Positions 1 through 7,944 are shown, counted from the stretch's first letter. The stretch is 14,758 nucleotides of DNA from Pseudomonadota bacterium (GCA_023390785.1 JAEWCE010000331.1:1-14758); one strand, 5' to 3'. The notes: generated by a model from the sequence alone, not told the origin. Program-made: numbers and translations.

Positions 1-1515
1 GTCATCATCGGCACCGACCGCCGCCAGGATCTGCCCGCGGCCCCGCGCCCTGAGGATCAGCGGCAGCACCAGCGCAATCAGCGCCAGGCCGAGCAGCACC
101 GCGGCAATCGGCGAGGTGACGAGGACGCCGACATCGCCCTGGCTGATGGCTAGTGCCCGGCGCAATTGCTGCTCCGCCATCGGCCCGAGGATCAGACCGA
201 CCACCACCGGCGCAATGGGAAAGCCGAAGACGCGCAGGCCATAGCCCATGAGCCCGAACACCAGCAGCATCACCAGTTCGGCCACCGACGGATTGGCGCC
301 GATCGTCCCCAGCGTCGCAAACAGCAGGATGCCGGCATAGAGCCACGGTTTGGGCACCGCCAGCAGCCGAACCCAGATGCCGACCATGGGCAGGTTGAGC
401 ACCACCAGCATGAAATTGGCGATGAGCAGCGAAGCGATCAGTCCCCACACCAGTTGCGGGTTCGTGGCAAACAGCAGCGGCCCCGGCTGCAGCCCGTATT
501 GCTGGAAGCCCGCCAGCATGATCGCTGCCGTCGCCGACGTCGGCAGGCCGAGCGTCAGCAGCGGCACCAGCGTGCCGGCGGCCGAAGCGTTGTTGGCCGC
601 CTCCGGCCCGGCGACACCCTCGATCGCGCCATTGCCGAACTCCTCCTTGTGTTTGGAGAGCCGCTTTTCGATTGCGTAAGAAAAGAACGTGCCGATCTCC
701 GCCCCGCCCGCCGGCATCGCGCCGATCGGAAAACCGATCACCGTGCCGCGCAGCCATGGCTTCCACGATCGCGCCCAGTCGGCTGCATTCATCCACAGCG
801 AGCCGCGCACCGGCTCGACCCGGTCGGGCGCGCGCCGCCCCTGTGCGGCAACGAACAGCGTCTCGCCGATGGCAAACATGGCCACCGCCATCGTCGTCAC
901 CTCGACGCCGTCGAGCAGATCGGGCACGCCGAAGCTCAACCGCGCCTGACCCGTCTGCTGGTCGATGCCGATGAGCCCGAGCGCCAGTCCCACGAACAGC
1001 GACGTCAGCCCGCGCAGCGTCGACTCGCCGAACGCCGCCGACACCGTGACGAAGGCCAGTACCATGAGGGCGAAATATTCGCGCGGCCCGAACGCCAGCG
1101 CGAACTTGACGATCCACGGCGCAAGGAACGCCAGCGCGATGGTCGCGATCAGCCCGGCGACGAACGAGCCGATGGCGGCAGTCGACAGCGCGGCGCCGCC
1201 GCGCCCGTTCTTGGCCATTTTGTTGCCCTCGAGCGCGGTGACGATCGAGGCGCTTTCACCGGGAGTATTGAGCAGGATCGACGTGGTCGAGCCGCCATAC
1301 ATGCCGCCGTAGTAGATACCTGCGAACATGATCAGCGAACCGCCCGGATCGAGCCGATACGTCACCGGCAGCAGCAGCGCCACGGTGGTGGCGGGCCCGA
1401 TGCCCGGCAGCACGCCAACGAGCGTGCCCAGCGTCACGCCCACCAGCGCGTAGAGCAGATTGATCGGCTGGATGGCAACGCCCAGCCCCTGGACGAGAAG
1501 GTCGAGCGTGTTCAT
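1..1515 (-). CDS. tctA: Tripartite tricarboxylate transporter large membrane subunit TctA (3' end off window)
   Basis: TctA is the large multi-span inner-membrane subunit of the TTT family of secondary transporters, which take up carboxylates delivered by a TctC-type periplasmic protein. Read from the ATG at 1515, the frame is open for 505 codons to base 1 without a stop. TctA proteins are about 500 residues, so only the last few codons should be missing. Seen in the sequence: the glycine-rich family motif GVLPGIGP near residues 34-41, a second conserved stretch YYGGMYGGSTTSILLNTPGE near 69-88, and the second-half repeat TLGLPTSATAAMILAG. The remainder is mostly hydrophobic segments. The start codon overlaps the tctB stop (ATGA), so the two are translationally coupled. 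The substrate cannot be read from the sequence; citrate, tricarballylate or another carboxylate are options. Confidence 0.95.
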   Translation of the reverse strand, partial: MNTLDLLVQGLGVAIQPINLLYALVGVTLGTLVGVLPGIGPATTVALLLPVTYRLDPGGSLIMFAGIYYGGMYGGSTTSILLNTPGESASIVTALEGNKMAKNGRGGAALSTAAIGSFVAGLIATIALAFLAPWIVKFALAFGPREYFALMVLAFVTVSAAFGESTLRGLTSLFVGLALGLIGIDQQTGQARLSFGVPDLLDGVEVTTMAVAMFAIGETLFVAAQGRRAPDRVEPVRGSLWMNAADWARSWKPWLRGTVIGFPIGAMPAGGAEIGTFFSYAIEKRLSKHKEEFGNGAIEGVAGPEAANNASAAGTLVPLLTLGLPTSATAAIMLAGFQQYGLQPGPLLFATNPQLVWGLIASLLIANFMLVVLNLPMVGIWVRLLAVPKPWLYAGILLFATLGTIGANPSVAELVMLLVFGLMGYGLRVFGFPIAPVVVGLILGPMAEQQLRRALAISQGDVGVLVTSPIAAVLLGLALIALVLPLILRARGRGQILAAVGADDD

Positions 1516-2051
1516 GCGGCGGCTCCCCGAGCGCCCAGCGCCAGCAGCGCCGACAGGGCGGCAGCGACGGCATGCTCGGGCGGGCCGGCCGGCAGCGTCA
1601 GCGCCAGGCCGCGCGCGAACAGCAGCCACATCAGCATCGAGATCACCACCCCCGCTGGAACGCTGATCCACCAGCGCCGCTCGCCGAAACCGCGCGCTAC
1701 CAGCGCGAACAGCAGCCCGGTGGCAATCGAAAAGCCGATGGTACGGATGGCCAGCAATTGCAGCAGCAGCCCACCGACGATCCACAGCACCGGCCGCGCC
1801 TCCTGCGGCTCGCGCTCGGGAAAATCGCCGCGCAGCGCCTCGATCACGGTCCATAGGCCCAGACCCGCCAGCCCCAGCGCCACCACATAGGGCACCGTCT
1901 GTGGACCGATGCGGGCATAGCGGACGGCGGCGTTGAGATGGCTTGCATCCCAGGCGATGAGGCCGGCAAGCCCGATCAGTACCGCCGCCACGACAAGCGC
2001 CGCCCGGTCGGGGCGGCGCCTGCTGTTTGCGCTCGAGGCGTCGGTGCTCAC
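1512..2051 (-). CDS. tctB: Tripartite tricarboxylate transporter small membrane subunit TctB
   Basis: TctB is the poorly conserved small membrane subunit of TTT transporters and partners TctA. The 179-residue product has four hydrophobic segments, at roughly residues 19-35, 51-71, 88-107 and 109-150 (the last region probably forms two passes). This suits the usual four-to-five-helix TctB, and the length is typical. The start is GTG at 2051, which overlaps the tctC stop as GTGA; the stop overlaps the tctA start as ATGA. Identification rests as much on position between tctC and tctA as on sequence, because TctB has few invariant residues. Confidence 0.88.
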   Translation of the reverse strand: MSTDASSANSRRRPDRAALVVAAVLIGLAGLIAWDASHLNAAVRYARIGPQTVPYVVALGLAGLGLWTVIEALRGDFPEREPQEARPVLWIVGGLLLQLLAIRTIGFSIATGLLFALVARGFGERRWWISVPAGVVISMLMWLLFARGLALTLPAGPPEHAVAAALSALLALGARGAAA

Positions 2052-2998
2052 GAAACGAGCCCGATTTCCTTGAGGATCGCCGTGGTGCTCTCGATTTCCC
2101 TGGCGAGCTGGGCCTTGAACTCGTCACCGGCGAGATAGGTGTTGATCCAGCCCTTGGTCTCGAGCGTCTTCTTCCACTGCTCGGACTGCACCATCTTGTC
2201 GACATCGGCGGTGATAGCGGCAATCTGCTCCGGGCTGAGGCCCGGCCCGGCCGCCAGCATGCGCCAGTTCTGCACCACGAGGTCGACGCCACCTTCCTTG
2301 AAGGTCGGCGCATCGACGATGGAGATGCGCTCCGGCGCGGACACGCCTAGCACCCTCAGCGCGCCCGCCTCGACCTGCGACTGGAACTCGCCATATCCCG
2401 AAATGCCCACCGTGGTCTGGTTGCCCAGCACCGCAGCCAGCGCCTCGCCGCCGCCCGAGAAGGCGACATAGTTGACCGACTTCGGATCGGCACCCACCGT
2501 CTTGGCGTAGAGCCCGGCGGTGATGTGGTCGACGCCGCCGGCCGAGCCTCCGGCCCAGGACACCGAGCCGGGGTCGGCCTTGAGCTTCTTGGTCAGGTCG
2601 TCGAGCGTCTTCAGGTCCGACGCCGCCGGCACCACGATCACCTCGTATTCGCCGGTCAGCCGGGCGATCGGGGTGACCGCGTCGAGCCCCACAGGCGACT
2701 TGTTGGTGAGGATGGCGCCGACCATCACATAGCCCGAAACGATCAGCTTGCTCGGATCGCCCTTGGCCTCCTGCACGAACTGCGCGAGGCCAATGGTGCC
2801 GCCGGCGCCTGGCACATTGGTGACCTGCACATTGCCGGCAATGCCGGCGCCGGTCAGCGCGTCCTGGATGGCCCGCGCCGTCTGGTCCCAGCCGCCGCCC
2901 GGGGCCGCCGGGGCCATGACGGCATAGTCCGCCGCCTGCGCGGCAAAGGGCAATGCGAGAGCAGCGGCCAGCATGGACGCAGCGATGGTGTGTTTCAT
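2048..2998 (-). CDS. tctC: Tripartite tricarboxylate transporter periplasmic binding protein TctC (Bug family)
   Basis: This is the periplasmic solute receptor of the TTT transporter and captures a carboxylate for TctAB. The ATG at 2998 gives 316 residues, the usual size of Bug/TctC proteins. It was chosen over an in-frame upstream ATG at 3061 because it is preceded by a strong AGGAGG five bases away and begins a classic Sec signal peptide ending AAQA/ADYAV (cleavage near residue 22-23). Bug family features are visible: PGGGWDQTAR at 33-42, where the first ligand loop lies, NVPGAGGTIGLAQ at 61-73, and the GGSAGGVDH loop at 150-158. The gene heads tctCBA and lies 172 bp downstream of the stop of a second binding-protein gene on the same strand. 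The ligand is unknown. Confidence 0.94.
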   Translation of the reverse strand: MKHTIAASMLAAALALPFAAQAADYAVMAPAAPGGGWDQTARAIQDALTGAGIAGNVQVTNVPGAGGTIGLAQFVQEAKGDPSKLIVSGYVMVGAILTNKSPVGLDAVTPIARLTGEYEVIVVPAASDLKTLDDLTKKLKADPGSVSWAGGSAGGVDHITAGLYAKTVGADPKSVNYVAFSGGGEALAAVLGNQTTVGISGYGEFQSQVEAGALRVLGVSAPERISIVDAPTFKEGGVDLVVQNWRMLAAGPGLSPEQIAAITADVDKMVQSEQWKKTLETKGWINTYLAGDEFKAQLAREIESTTAILKEIGLVS

Positions 2999-3003
2999 GT
3001 TTT

Positions 3004-3009
3004 CCTCCT
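3004..3009 (-). promoter_or_regulatory. Ribosome binding site of tctC
   Basis: The minus strand reads AGGAGG five bases before the ATG at 2998. It fixes the tctC start and argues against the longer in-frame reading from 3061. Confidence 0.85.
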
Positions 3010-3147
3010 CGGGCATGCCGAACGGCAGCCGCGCCATGGGGGAGACCCCGGGCGCCCACAATGGGCAGTCAGTGTTGTCCGAGTCCTCCCAGACTCCTCA
3101 GGCCGTTCCGCTTCGCGGACCCGTCCCTGCGGCCATCCGAGCACAAC

Positions 3148-3169
3148 AAGCTGTCGCCAACCTGTCGCC
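3148..3169 (-). repeat. Tandem 11-bp direct repeat upstream of tctC, candidate response-regulator site
   Basis: On the minus strand the unit GGCGACAGGTT (3159-3169) is followed without a gap by GGCGACAGCTT (3148-3158), a 10 of 11 match. OmpR/PhoB-family regulators commonly bind direct repeats spaced one helical turn apart, and the only such regulator here is encoded just upstream, divergently. The site lies about 150 bases before the tctC start and directly behind the stop codon of the upstream binding-protein gene. The regulatory role is inferred. Confidence 0.5.
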
Positions 3170-3170
3170 G

Positions 3171-4235
3171 CTACTGCCGGCGCAGCGCATCGTTCCAGCG
3201 CTTGATCAGCCGCGCGCTCTTGACCTGGTCGAGGTACACCATCAGGCCGGGGCTCACCGGCACCGGCCGGAGCTGCTTGCCGAGCGCCGCCTGCATGGCG
3301 TTGGCGGTATTGTCGCCCGCCACCGCCGGGTTGAGCGCGGCGATCTGCAGCTTCTGCGCCATGATCGTCTGCCCCTCCGCGGACATGAAGAATTCGAGCA
3401 TGGCGCGCCCAAGGTCGGCATTGGCCGCCGCGCTCGGCACCAGCCCGATACGCGAGGTGACAATGGTGAAATCGCGCGGCAGTACGATGCCGAGGTCGGG
3501 ATTGCGCGACGCCGCCTCCGCCGCGTACGAGCCCAGGATGTTGTAGCCGAACACGAATTGCCCGCTGGCGACGCGCTCGACGATGGCCGAGGTGGTCGAA
3601 TACAGCTTGACGCCTGCCGCCCCCATCGCGCCGACCAGCCGCCAGAGGTCGGCGTATTGCTCCTGGTCGCGCGAAAAGAACAGGAAGCCCACTCCGGATC
3701 GCTCGATATCGTAAGTCCCGATCTTGCCAAAGACGGCGTCGGCGTTGGCCTCCAGGTAGTCGAGCAGCTCGCTCCGCGTCGCTGGCGGCGTACGGCCGGC
3801 AAACGCCGGCTTGTTGTAGATGAACACCGCAGGCTCATAGGTGAGCGCATACGCGGTGTCGCGCCAGTTGGCCCAGCGCGGCCAGCTTGCCGCCAGCGCG
3901 ACATGCGCCGGCTGCGCATAGCCATCATTGGCGAGCTTCATCTGCAGATCCATCGACGACGAGAAAGCAAAATCGGCGGTGACCCCGCCGGCATCGGTCT
4001 CCTTGACGATGCGGTCGTAGATGTCGGCGGTCTGCAGGTCCTGGTAGGACACCGCGATGGCCGGATACTTCGCCTGGAAGGCCTCGATCATCGGCCGCGC
4101 CAGCGGCTCGTCCAGCGAGGAATAGACCGTGACCGTCCGCGGCTTGGGATTGCCGTCGGGCGCCGGAAACAGCGTGGGCTGCGCCATTGCCGGCGTTGCG
4201 ACCAGCGCGGCAAGGAGCGCGAGACGGGCAAACAT
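3171..4235 (-). CDS. Periplasmic extracellular solute-binding protein (family 1, iron/phosphoglycerate-type), possible sensor partner of TctDE
   Basis: A type II periplasmic binding protein of the extracellular solute-binding family that includes FbpA/AfuA-like and PgtC-like members. The start at 4235 (354 residues) opens a signal peptide, MFARLALLAALVATPAMAQ. Longer in-frame starts (4331, 4286) would run into the leader or coding region of the divergent regulator gene and would displace the signal peptide. The mature part begins with the family pattern RTVTVYSSLDEPLARPMIEA, followed by SYQDLQTADIYDRI, ADFAFSSSMDLQMKLANDG, the hinge-region ALTYEPAVFIYNKP and a C-terminal FFMSAEGQTIMA segment. 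No ABC permease or ATPase lies beside it. It is divergent to a TctD/TctE-like pair and upstream of tctCBA on the same strand. PgtC, a relative, is described as a regulatory protein of phosphoglycerate uptake, so a sensing role is plausible but inferred. Confidence 0.85.
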   Translation of the reverse strand: MFARLALLAALVATPAMAQPTLFPAPDGNPKPRTVTVYSSLDEPLARPMIEAFQAKYPAIAVSYQDLQTADIYDRIVKETDAGGVTADFAFSSSMDLQMKLANDGYAQPAHVALAASWPRWANWRDTAYALTYEPAVFIYNKPAFAGRTPPATRSELLDYLEANADAVFGKIGTYDIERSGVGFLFFSRDQEQYADLWRLVGAMGAAGVKLYSTTSAIVERVASGQFVFGYNILGSYAAEAASRNPDLGIVLPRDFTIVTSRIGLVPSAAANADLGRAMLEFFMSAEGQTIMAQKLQIAALNPAVAGDNTANAMQAALGKQLRPVPVSPGLMVYLDQVKSARLIKRWNDALRRQ

Positions 4236-4302
4236 CCACCCAGCATGACGTCTGCCTTGCGCGCCGACAACCCCTGCGACTAGCATTGGAAGAGAGGGGC
4301 CG

Positions 4303-4974
4303 ATGCGCATACTGGTTGCCGAGGACAACAAGACGCTCGCGGACGGCCTCTCGGCGGTGCTGCGGACGGCCGGCTATGCCGTCGACGTCGTCCACGACGG
4401 CGTCTCCGCCGACGCCGCGACCAGCAACACCGATTTCGATCTTGTCATCCTCGACCTCAATCTGCCGGAAATGGACGGCCTGGACGTGCTGCGTGCCCTG
4501 CGACGCCGGCGCAGTACGTCGTCCGTGCTGGTGCTCACAGCTCGCGGCGCCATGGACCAACGCGTCCGCGGCCTCGACCTCGGCGCCGACGACTACATGA
4601 GCAAGCCGTTCGACGTTCCCGAGCTAGAAGCGCGCGTCCGCGTGCTGCTCCGCCGCCGTGCCGGACTTCATACGGCCCAGATCTCGTTCGGAGCAATCAG
4701 CCTCGATACCGTCACGCGTACCGTGACTGCAGGCGGCACCACGCTCGAGGTGCCGGCGCGCGAGCTGAAACTGCTCGAAACGCTGCTGATGCGTGCCGGC
4801 AAAGTCGTCGCGAAGCAGGCGATCATCGATTCCCTCGCCGATTTCGACGACGACCTCAGCGCCAATGCCGTCGAGCAATACGTGTCGCGCCTGCGCAAGC
4901 GCCTGGCACCCTACGATCTCACGGTGCGCACGGCGCGCGGCCTCGGCTACTATCTCGATCGGGCCGCGCCGTGA
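4303..4974 (+). CDS. tctD: OmpR/PhoB-family response regulator (TctD-like)
   Basis: A two-domain DNA-binding response regulator of 223 residues. The receiver domain (1-115) has the acidic pair E7/D8, the phospho-acceptor D51 in the context VILDLNLPEMDG, T79 and K101 (in MSKPFD). The C-terminal winged helix (about 125-220) shows the OmpR-type ending VEQYVSRLRKRL followed by VRTARGLGYYLD. The ATG at 4303 is preceded by GAGG at five bases. The stop overlaps the start of the kinase gene as GTGA, so the two form a coupled operon. Its likely targets are the adjacent binding-protein and tctCBA genes, in view of the 11-bp direct repeats before tctC. The tctD name is by family resemblance and context; the signal is not known. 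Confidence 0.9.
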   Translation: MRILVAEDNKTLADGLSAVLRTAGYAVDVVHDGVSADAATSNTDFDLVILDLNLPEMDGLDVLRALRRRRSTSSVLVLTARGAMDQRVRGLDLGADDYMSKPFDVPELEARVRVLLRRRAGLHTAQISFGAISLDTVTRTVTAGGTTLEVPARELKLLETLLMRAGKVVAKQAIIDSLADFDDDLSANAVEQYVSRLRKRLAPYDLTVRTARGLGYYLDRAAP

Positions 4975-6341
4975 AGGCTGGCTATTCGCTCCGCCAGCGG
5001 CTGCTCGCCGGGCTGCTGCTGGCACTCGCCGCCATCGCCGCGGCCGCCATTGCCGATAGCTGGCGCGAAGCGCAGCAGACCGCGACGCAGGTCTCGGACC
5101 GCGTGCTCGCCGGCTCGATTCTCGCCATCGCCGAACGCGTCATCGTGGCCGAAGATGGCGGGCTCGAGGTCGACGTGCCCTACGTGGCGCTCGAGATGCT
5201 GACGTCGTCGGCACAGGACCGGGTCTTCTACCGCGTCGATGGCCCAAATGGCTTCGTCACCGGCTATAATGCCCTTCCAGCGGTGCCCGGCGCGGGTTCT
5301 GACATCGTTTATGACGACAGCACCTTCCACGGCGAGCCGATCCGGGTTGGCTCACTTCAGCGCGCCGCTTCCTCCGGCGTCAGCGCCATCCCGTTCACCG
5401 TCACCGTGGCCGAAACCATGATTGCCCGCACCCTGCTCGCACGTTCGCTGCTGCTGCAGGCGGCGATCCGGCTCGGCATCCTGATCGCCGCTGCCGCGGT
5501 GGTCGTCTGGCTTGCCGTCGGCCTGTCCCTGCGCCCGCTCTATCGCCTGCGCGAAGCCATTGCCGAGCGCAGCCCCAGCGATCTGAGCCCCATCTCGCAA
5601 GCGGTACCGCGCGAGGTCGAAGGCCTCGTCGACACCATCAATTCCTTCATGACACGGCTCGAATCCGCCATTGGCGCGCTGCAGCATTTCGCCGGCAACG
5701 CCAGCCACCAATTGCGCACCCCAATGGCCATCATGCGCACGCAACTGGCGCTCGCCGGCCGCGCCGGCAGCGCCGTCGAGCGTGATGCGGCCATCGCCCA
5801 GGCCGACGCGGCCGTCGAGCACGCCGAGCGCGTGCTGGCGCAATTGCTGCTGCTGGCCCGGATCGACGAAGCGGCGTCCGACCGCCCTCGCCTCGAGCTG
5901 ATCGATTTGGCCGAGATCGCCCGCAACGTGGCGGCCGACCGTGTGCCTGAGGCCAATTCCGCCGGCATCGACCTTGGCTATGACGGGGTGGAACACGCAA
6001 TGGTCCGCGCCGATGCCATGCTCATGGGCGAACTCATCGGCAATCTCGTCGCCAATGCCATCGCCTACGCCGGTCGCGGTGCGGAGGCGACAGTTGCCGT
6101 CACCAGCACCGCCGAAACGGTGATGCTGTCGGTGGCCGATACCGGCGCCGGCGTGCCTGCCGACAAGGTGGCGCAACTCGGTCAGCGTTTTTCTCGTCAG
6201 CATGGCGACAAGCCGGGCGAGGGACTTGGCCTTGCCATTGTGCGCGAGATCGCTGCCCTCTGCGGCGGTCACGCCGAAATCCGTTCCGACCGCGGCAAGG
6301 GCTTCGCCGTGACCGTGTCGTTTCCGGCCTCCGACGCCTGA
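4971..6341 (+). CDS. tctE: Sensor histidine kinase (TctE-like)
   Basis: A membrane-bound histidine kinase of 456 residues and partner of the preceding regulator. It starts at GTG 4971, overlapping the regulator stop. Order of parts: transmembrane helix at about 11-28; periplasmic sensor region (about 30-160) resembling the N-terminal sensor domain of two-component kinases of the TctE group; a second helix at about 165-187; a HAMP-like linker containing LRPLYRLREAI; a HisKA domain with the phospho-accepting H246 in FAGNASHQLRTPM; and an HATPase domain with the N-box ELIGNLVANAIAYA (N362), the G1 box VADTGAGV (D390) and GEGLGLAIV. All catalytic elements appear intact. The gene ends 12 bp from the convergent nnrS stop. 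It may sense either a carboxylate directly or the state of a periplasmic binding protein. Confidence 0.9.
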   Translation: MKAGYSLRQRLLAGLLLALAAIAAAAIADSWREAQQTATQVSDRVLAGSILAIAERVIVAEDGGLEVDVPYVALEMLTSSAQDRVFYRVDGPNGFVTGYNALPAVPGAGSDIVYDDSTFHGEPIRVGSLQRAASSGVSAIPFTVTVAETMIARTLLARSLLLQAAIRLGILIAAAAVVVWLAVGLSLRPLYRLREAIAERSPSDLSPISQAVPREVEGLVDTINSFMTRLESAIGALQHFAGNASHQLRTPMAIMRTQLALAGRAGSAVERDAAIAQADAAVEHAERVLAQLLLLARIDEAASDRPRLELIDLAEIARNVAADRVPEANSAGIDLGYDGVEHAMVRADAMLMGELIGNLVANAIAYAGRGAEATVAVTSTAETVMLSVADTGAGVPADKVAQLGQRFSRQHGDKPGEGLGLAIVREIAALCGGHAEIRSDRGKGFAVTVSFPASDA

Positions 6342-6353
6342 GGCCGGGAGATG

Positions 6354-7574
6354 TCAGCGGCCCCGCGACGGGCGGATAAGCATCGGGGCATGCTCGCCGA
6401 CGAACAGCGAGAAGGCCACGATCCATCCAATTGCGCTGGCGGCGAGGATCGGATGGTAGGCGTCGGGCAGCATCTCGGCCAAGGGCCGCAGCAGCGCCAC
6501 GACAGCGAGGCAGCCATAGGCTGTCGTCGTGATCCACGACGCGATCAGCGGGCGGCCTGTATGCCCCCGGCTTGCGCGCGTCATCACCGCAAGCGTGGTC
6601 AACCCGATTACCCCCACCGTCAGCACGTGCAACGCCGACGCCGGCGACACCAGCTCGATGGCTGCGGCCGCGACGCAGACGAACCCCAATGGGATGAATG
6701 CGTAGGCGACGTGCAGCACCAGCAGCAGTGGCTCGCGCCAGGTCTGCTGTCCACGCCATCCGGCGAGGCGCGCTGCGTTGACAATGGCCGCGCCAATGCA
6801 GAGCAGCGCCGTCGGCCAACCTTCCGGCAGGATTGTCCAGGCGACGCCGGCCAGCGTCGCCGCCGCCAGGGCTGCATGATCGATCCGGCCGAGCGGCCGT
6901 GGCAGCCGTTCTGCGCCACGCCGAGCGAGATAGTTGCGTGTGAAGCTCGGGATGATCCGGCCACCGACCTGGCAGACGAGCGCGATGAACAGCGCCACGG
7001 CGCCTCTTAGCACGGGTGTCTCGTCCCAGCCGGCAAAGCTTGCCATGTGGAACGCGATGTTGAGCAGCGCCAGCGCGGAGAGCCCGAAGGCCACTCGGAC
7101 ATTCGGCCAGTTGCGGCCGACCACCACCTCGCGGGTCACGACAAATGCCAGCGCCGGCAGATAGAGGCAATCGACCACGGCGCTCACCGGGCTGCCCGCC
7201 GTAACCGGCAGCATCAGCAGGATGCGGCCCGCGGCCCATAGCCCAATCAGTCCGAGCAGCGGTGGCCCGGACACCGGCAGCCGCCCCGTCCAGTTCGGCA
7301 CCGCCGTCAGCACGAAGCCGCCGAGCGCTGCCGTGGCATAGCCGAACAGCATCTCATGTCCGTGCCAGGCGATGGGACCCTCAGGTCCGCCCACTTCCCA
7401 CCAGCCCGACAGCGCCCCGATCCACAGCACCATGTCGAGTACTGCAACGATGCCGGCGAAGAGGAAGAACGGCCGGAAGCCGTAAGAGAGGATGGCTGGA
7501 CCCGATCGCGCAATGCCGCGCGGTACGGGCTTGCGGGCAGTGGCGGGCCGAGAGGTGGACAGGGTCTTGGTCAT
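6354..7574 (-). CDS. nnrS: NnrS family membrane protein
   Basis: NnrS proteins are heme- and copper-containing polytopic membrane proteins made under nitric-oxide-generating conditions. They are linked to relief of NO stress, with the exact reaction not settled. The product is 406 residues from the ATG at 7574. A longer in-frame reading from 7736 was rejected because it would overlap the divergent small gene and adds a non-membrane stretch. Family signatures: YGFRPFFLFAG (31-41), HGHEM (71-75) and GGRIIPSFTRNYL (204-216), with around twelve hydrophobic segments. H71, H73 and H176 are candidate metal ligands. A perfect NnrR-type palindrome lies 37 bp upstream in the divergent promoter region. 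The gene converges on tctE with a 12-bp gap and no obvious terminator. Confidence 0.92.
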   Translation of the reverse strand: MTKTLSTSRPATARKPVPRGIARSGPAILSYGFRPFFLFAGIVAVLDMVLWIGALSGWWEVGGPEGPIAWHGHEMLFGYATAALGGFVLTAVPNWTGRLPVSGPPLLGLIGLWAAGRILLMLPVTAGSPVSAVVDCLYLPALAFVVTREVVVGRNWPNVRVAFGLSALALLNIAFHMASFAGWDETPVLRGAVALFIALVCQVGGRIIPSFTRNYLARRGAERLPRPLGRIDHAALAAATLAGVAWTILPEGWPTALLCIGAAIVNAARLAGWRGQQTWREPLLLVLHVAYAFIPLGFVCVAAAAIELVSPASALHVLTVGVIGLTTLAVMTRASRGHTGRPLIASWITTTAYGCLAVVALLRPLAEMLPDAYHPILAASAIGWIVAFSLFVGEHAPMLIRPSRGR

Positions 7575-7611
7575 GGCACGCGACCCTTGCCGCGCCGATG
7601 CCGCAGCGTCT

Positions 7612-7625
7612 TTGCGCCAGCGCAA
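7612..7625. promoter_or_regulatory. Perfect NnrR/FNR-type box in the nnrS / DUF1858 divergent promoter
   Basis: The sequence TTGCGCCAGCGCAA is a perfect 5-4-5 palindrome (TTGCG-N4-CGCAA), the form associated with NnrR regulators of alphaproteobacteria rather than the TTGAT-N4-ATCAA of classical FNR. It is centred at 7618.5, 56 bp from the ATG of the DUF1858 gene. A class II position at -41.5 would put the start of transcription near 7660 with a weak -10 near 7650. It could also serve nnrS on the other strand. Confidence 0.82.
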
Positions 7626-7674
7626 GGACGCGCCGCCTTTAGCAGCCGCACATACGGCGTTTTGGGAGATCACG

Positions 7675-7944
7675 ATGCCCGAGCCCGAGCTGGAGCGCCT
7701 GTCGCTGTACGAGATCATGTCGCGCTGGCCCGGCACCGTGCGCGTTTTCGTCGACCGCGGCTTTCACTGCGTCGGCTGCCCGGTCGCGAGCTTCAATCGC
7801 CTGGCCGACGCCGCCCGTGAGCACCGCCACGACCCGGGCGAACTGCGCCGCGCGGTGGCGACGGCCATTGCCACGGACGAGGCTAGCCCAGTAGGCCCGG
7901 CTCGACCCCGTCGGCAATCAGCAGCAGACGGTGCGGGTCCTTGA
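7675..7944 (+). CDS. Small DUF1858-type redox-disulfide (CxxC) protein
   Basis: An 89-residue protein starting at ATG 7675, with GGGAG six bases upstream. Residues 8-45 resemble the DUF1858 domain, the hybrid-cluster-protein-associated redox-disulfide domain: LYEIMSRWPGTVRVFVDRG followed by the cysteine pair FHCVGCPVASF (C36 and C39). The family is often found near nitrogen-oxide stress genes and in front of ScdA/RIC-like repair domains. A role in thiol or metal redox chemistry under NO stress is an inference. The last 20 residues, rich in Pro, Arg and Ala, are encoded in a 62-bp overlap with the 3' end of the convergent regulator gene and look like an unconserved tail. The NnrR-type box upstream suggests co-regulation with nnrS and nirK. 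Confidence 0.82.
   Translation: MPEPELERLSLYEIMSRWPGTVRVFVDRGFHCVGCPVASFNRLADAAREHRHDPGELRRAVATAIATDEASPVGPARPRRQSAADGAGP

Noticed and set aside
166..1890. Long plus-strand open frame (574 codons) opposite tctA and tctB
   Set aside because: Its translation is dominated by Arg, His, Gln and Asp with no recognisable domain. It is the antisense shadow of two well-supported membrane-protein genes in GC-rich DNA.
3081..3096. Short dyad GAGTC-N6-GACTC upstream of tctC
   Set aside because: Five-bp arms are expected by chance in sequence of this size, and no promoter element is aligned with it.
2973..4283. Plus-strand open frame of 436 codons opposite the solute-binding protein
   Set aside because: Arg/His-rich composition, no ribosome binding site or domain. 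The minus strand encodes a clear signal peptide and family motifs.
4262..4283. Additional response-regulator site in the 67-bp divergent gap before tctD
   Set aside because: Two CGAC cores occur 12 bp apart, but flanking bases do not match the 11-bp repeat found before tctC and the spacing is off by one.
6342..6353. Terminator between tctE and nnrS
   Set aside because: The gap is only 12 bp and holds no stem-loop with a T-tract.
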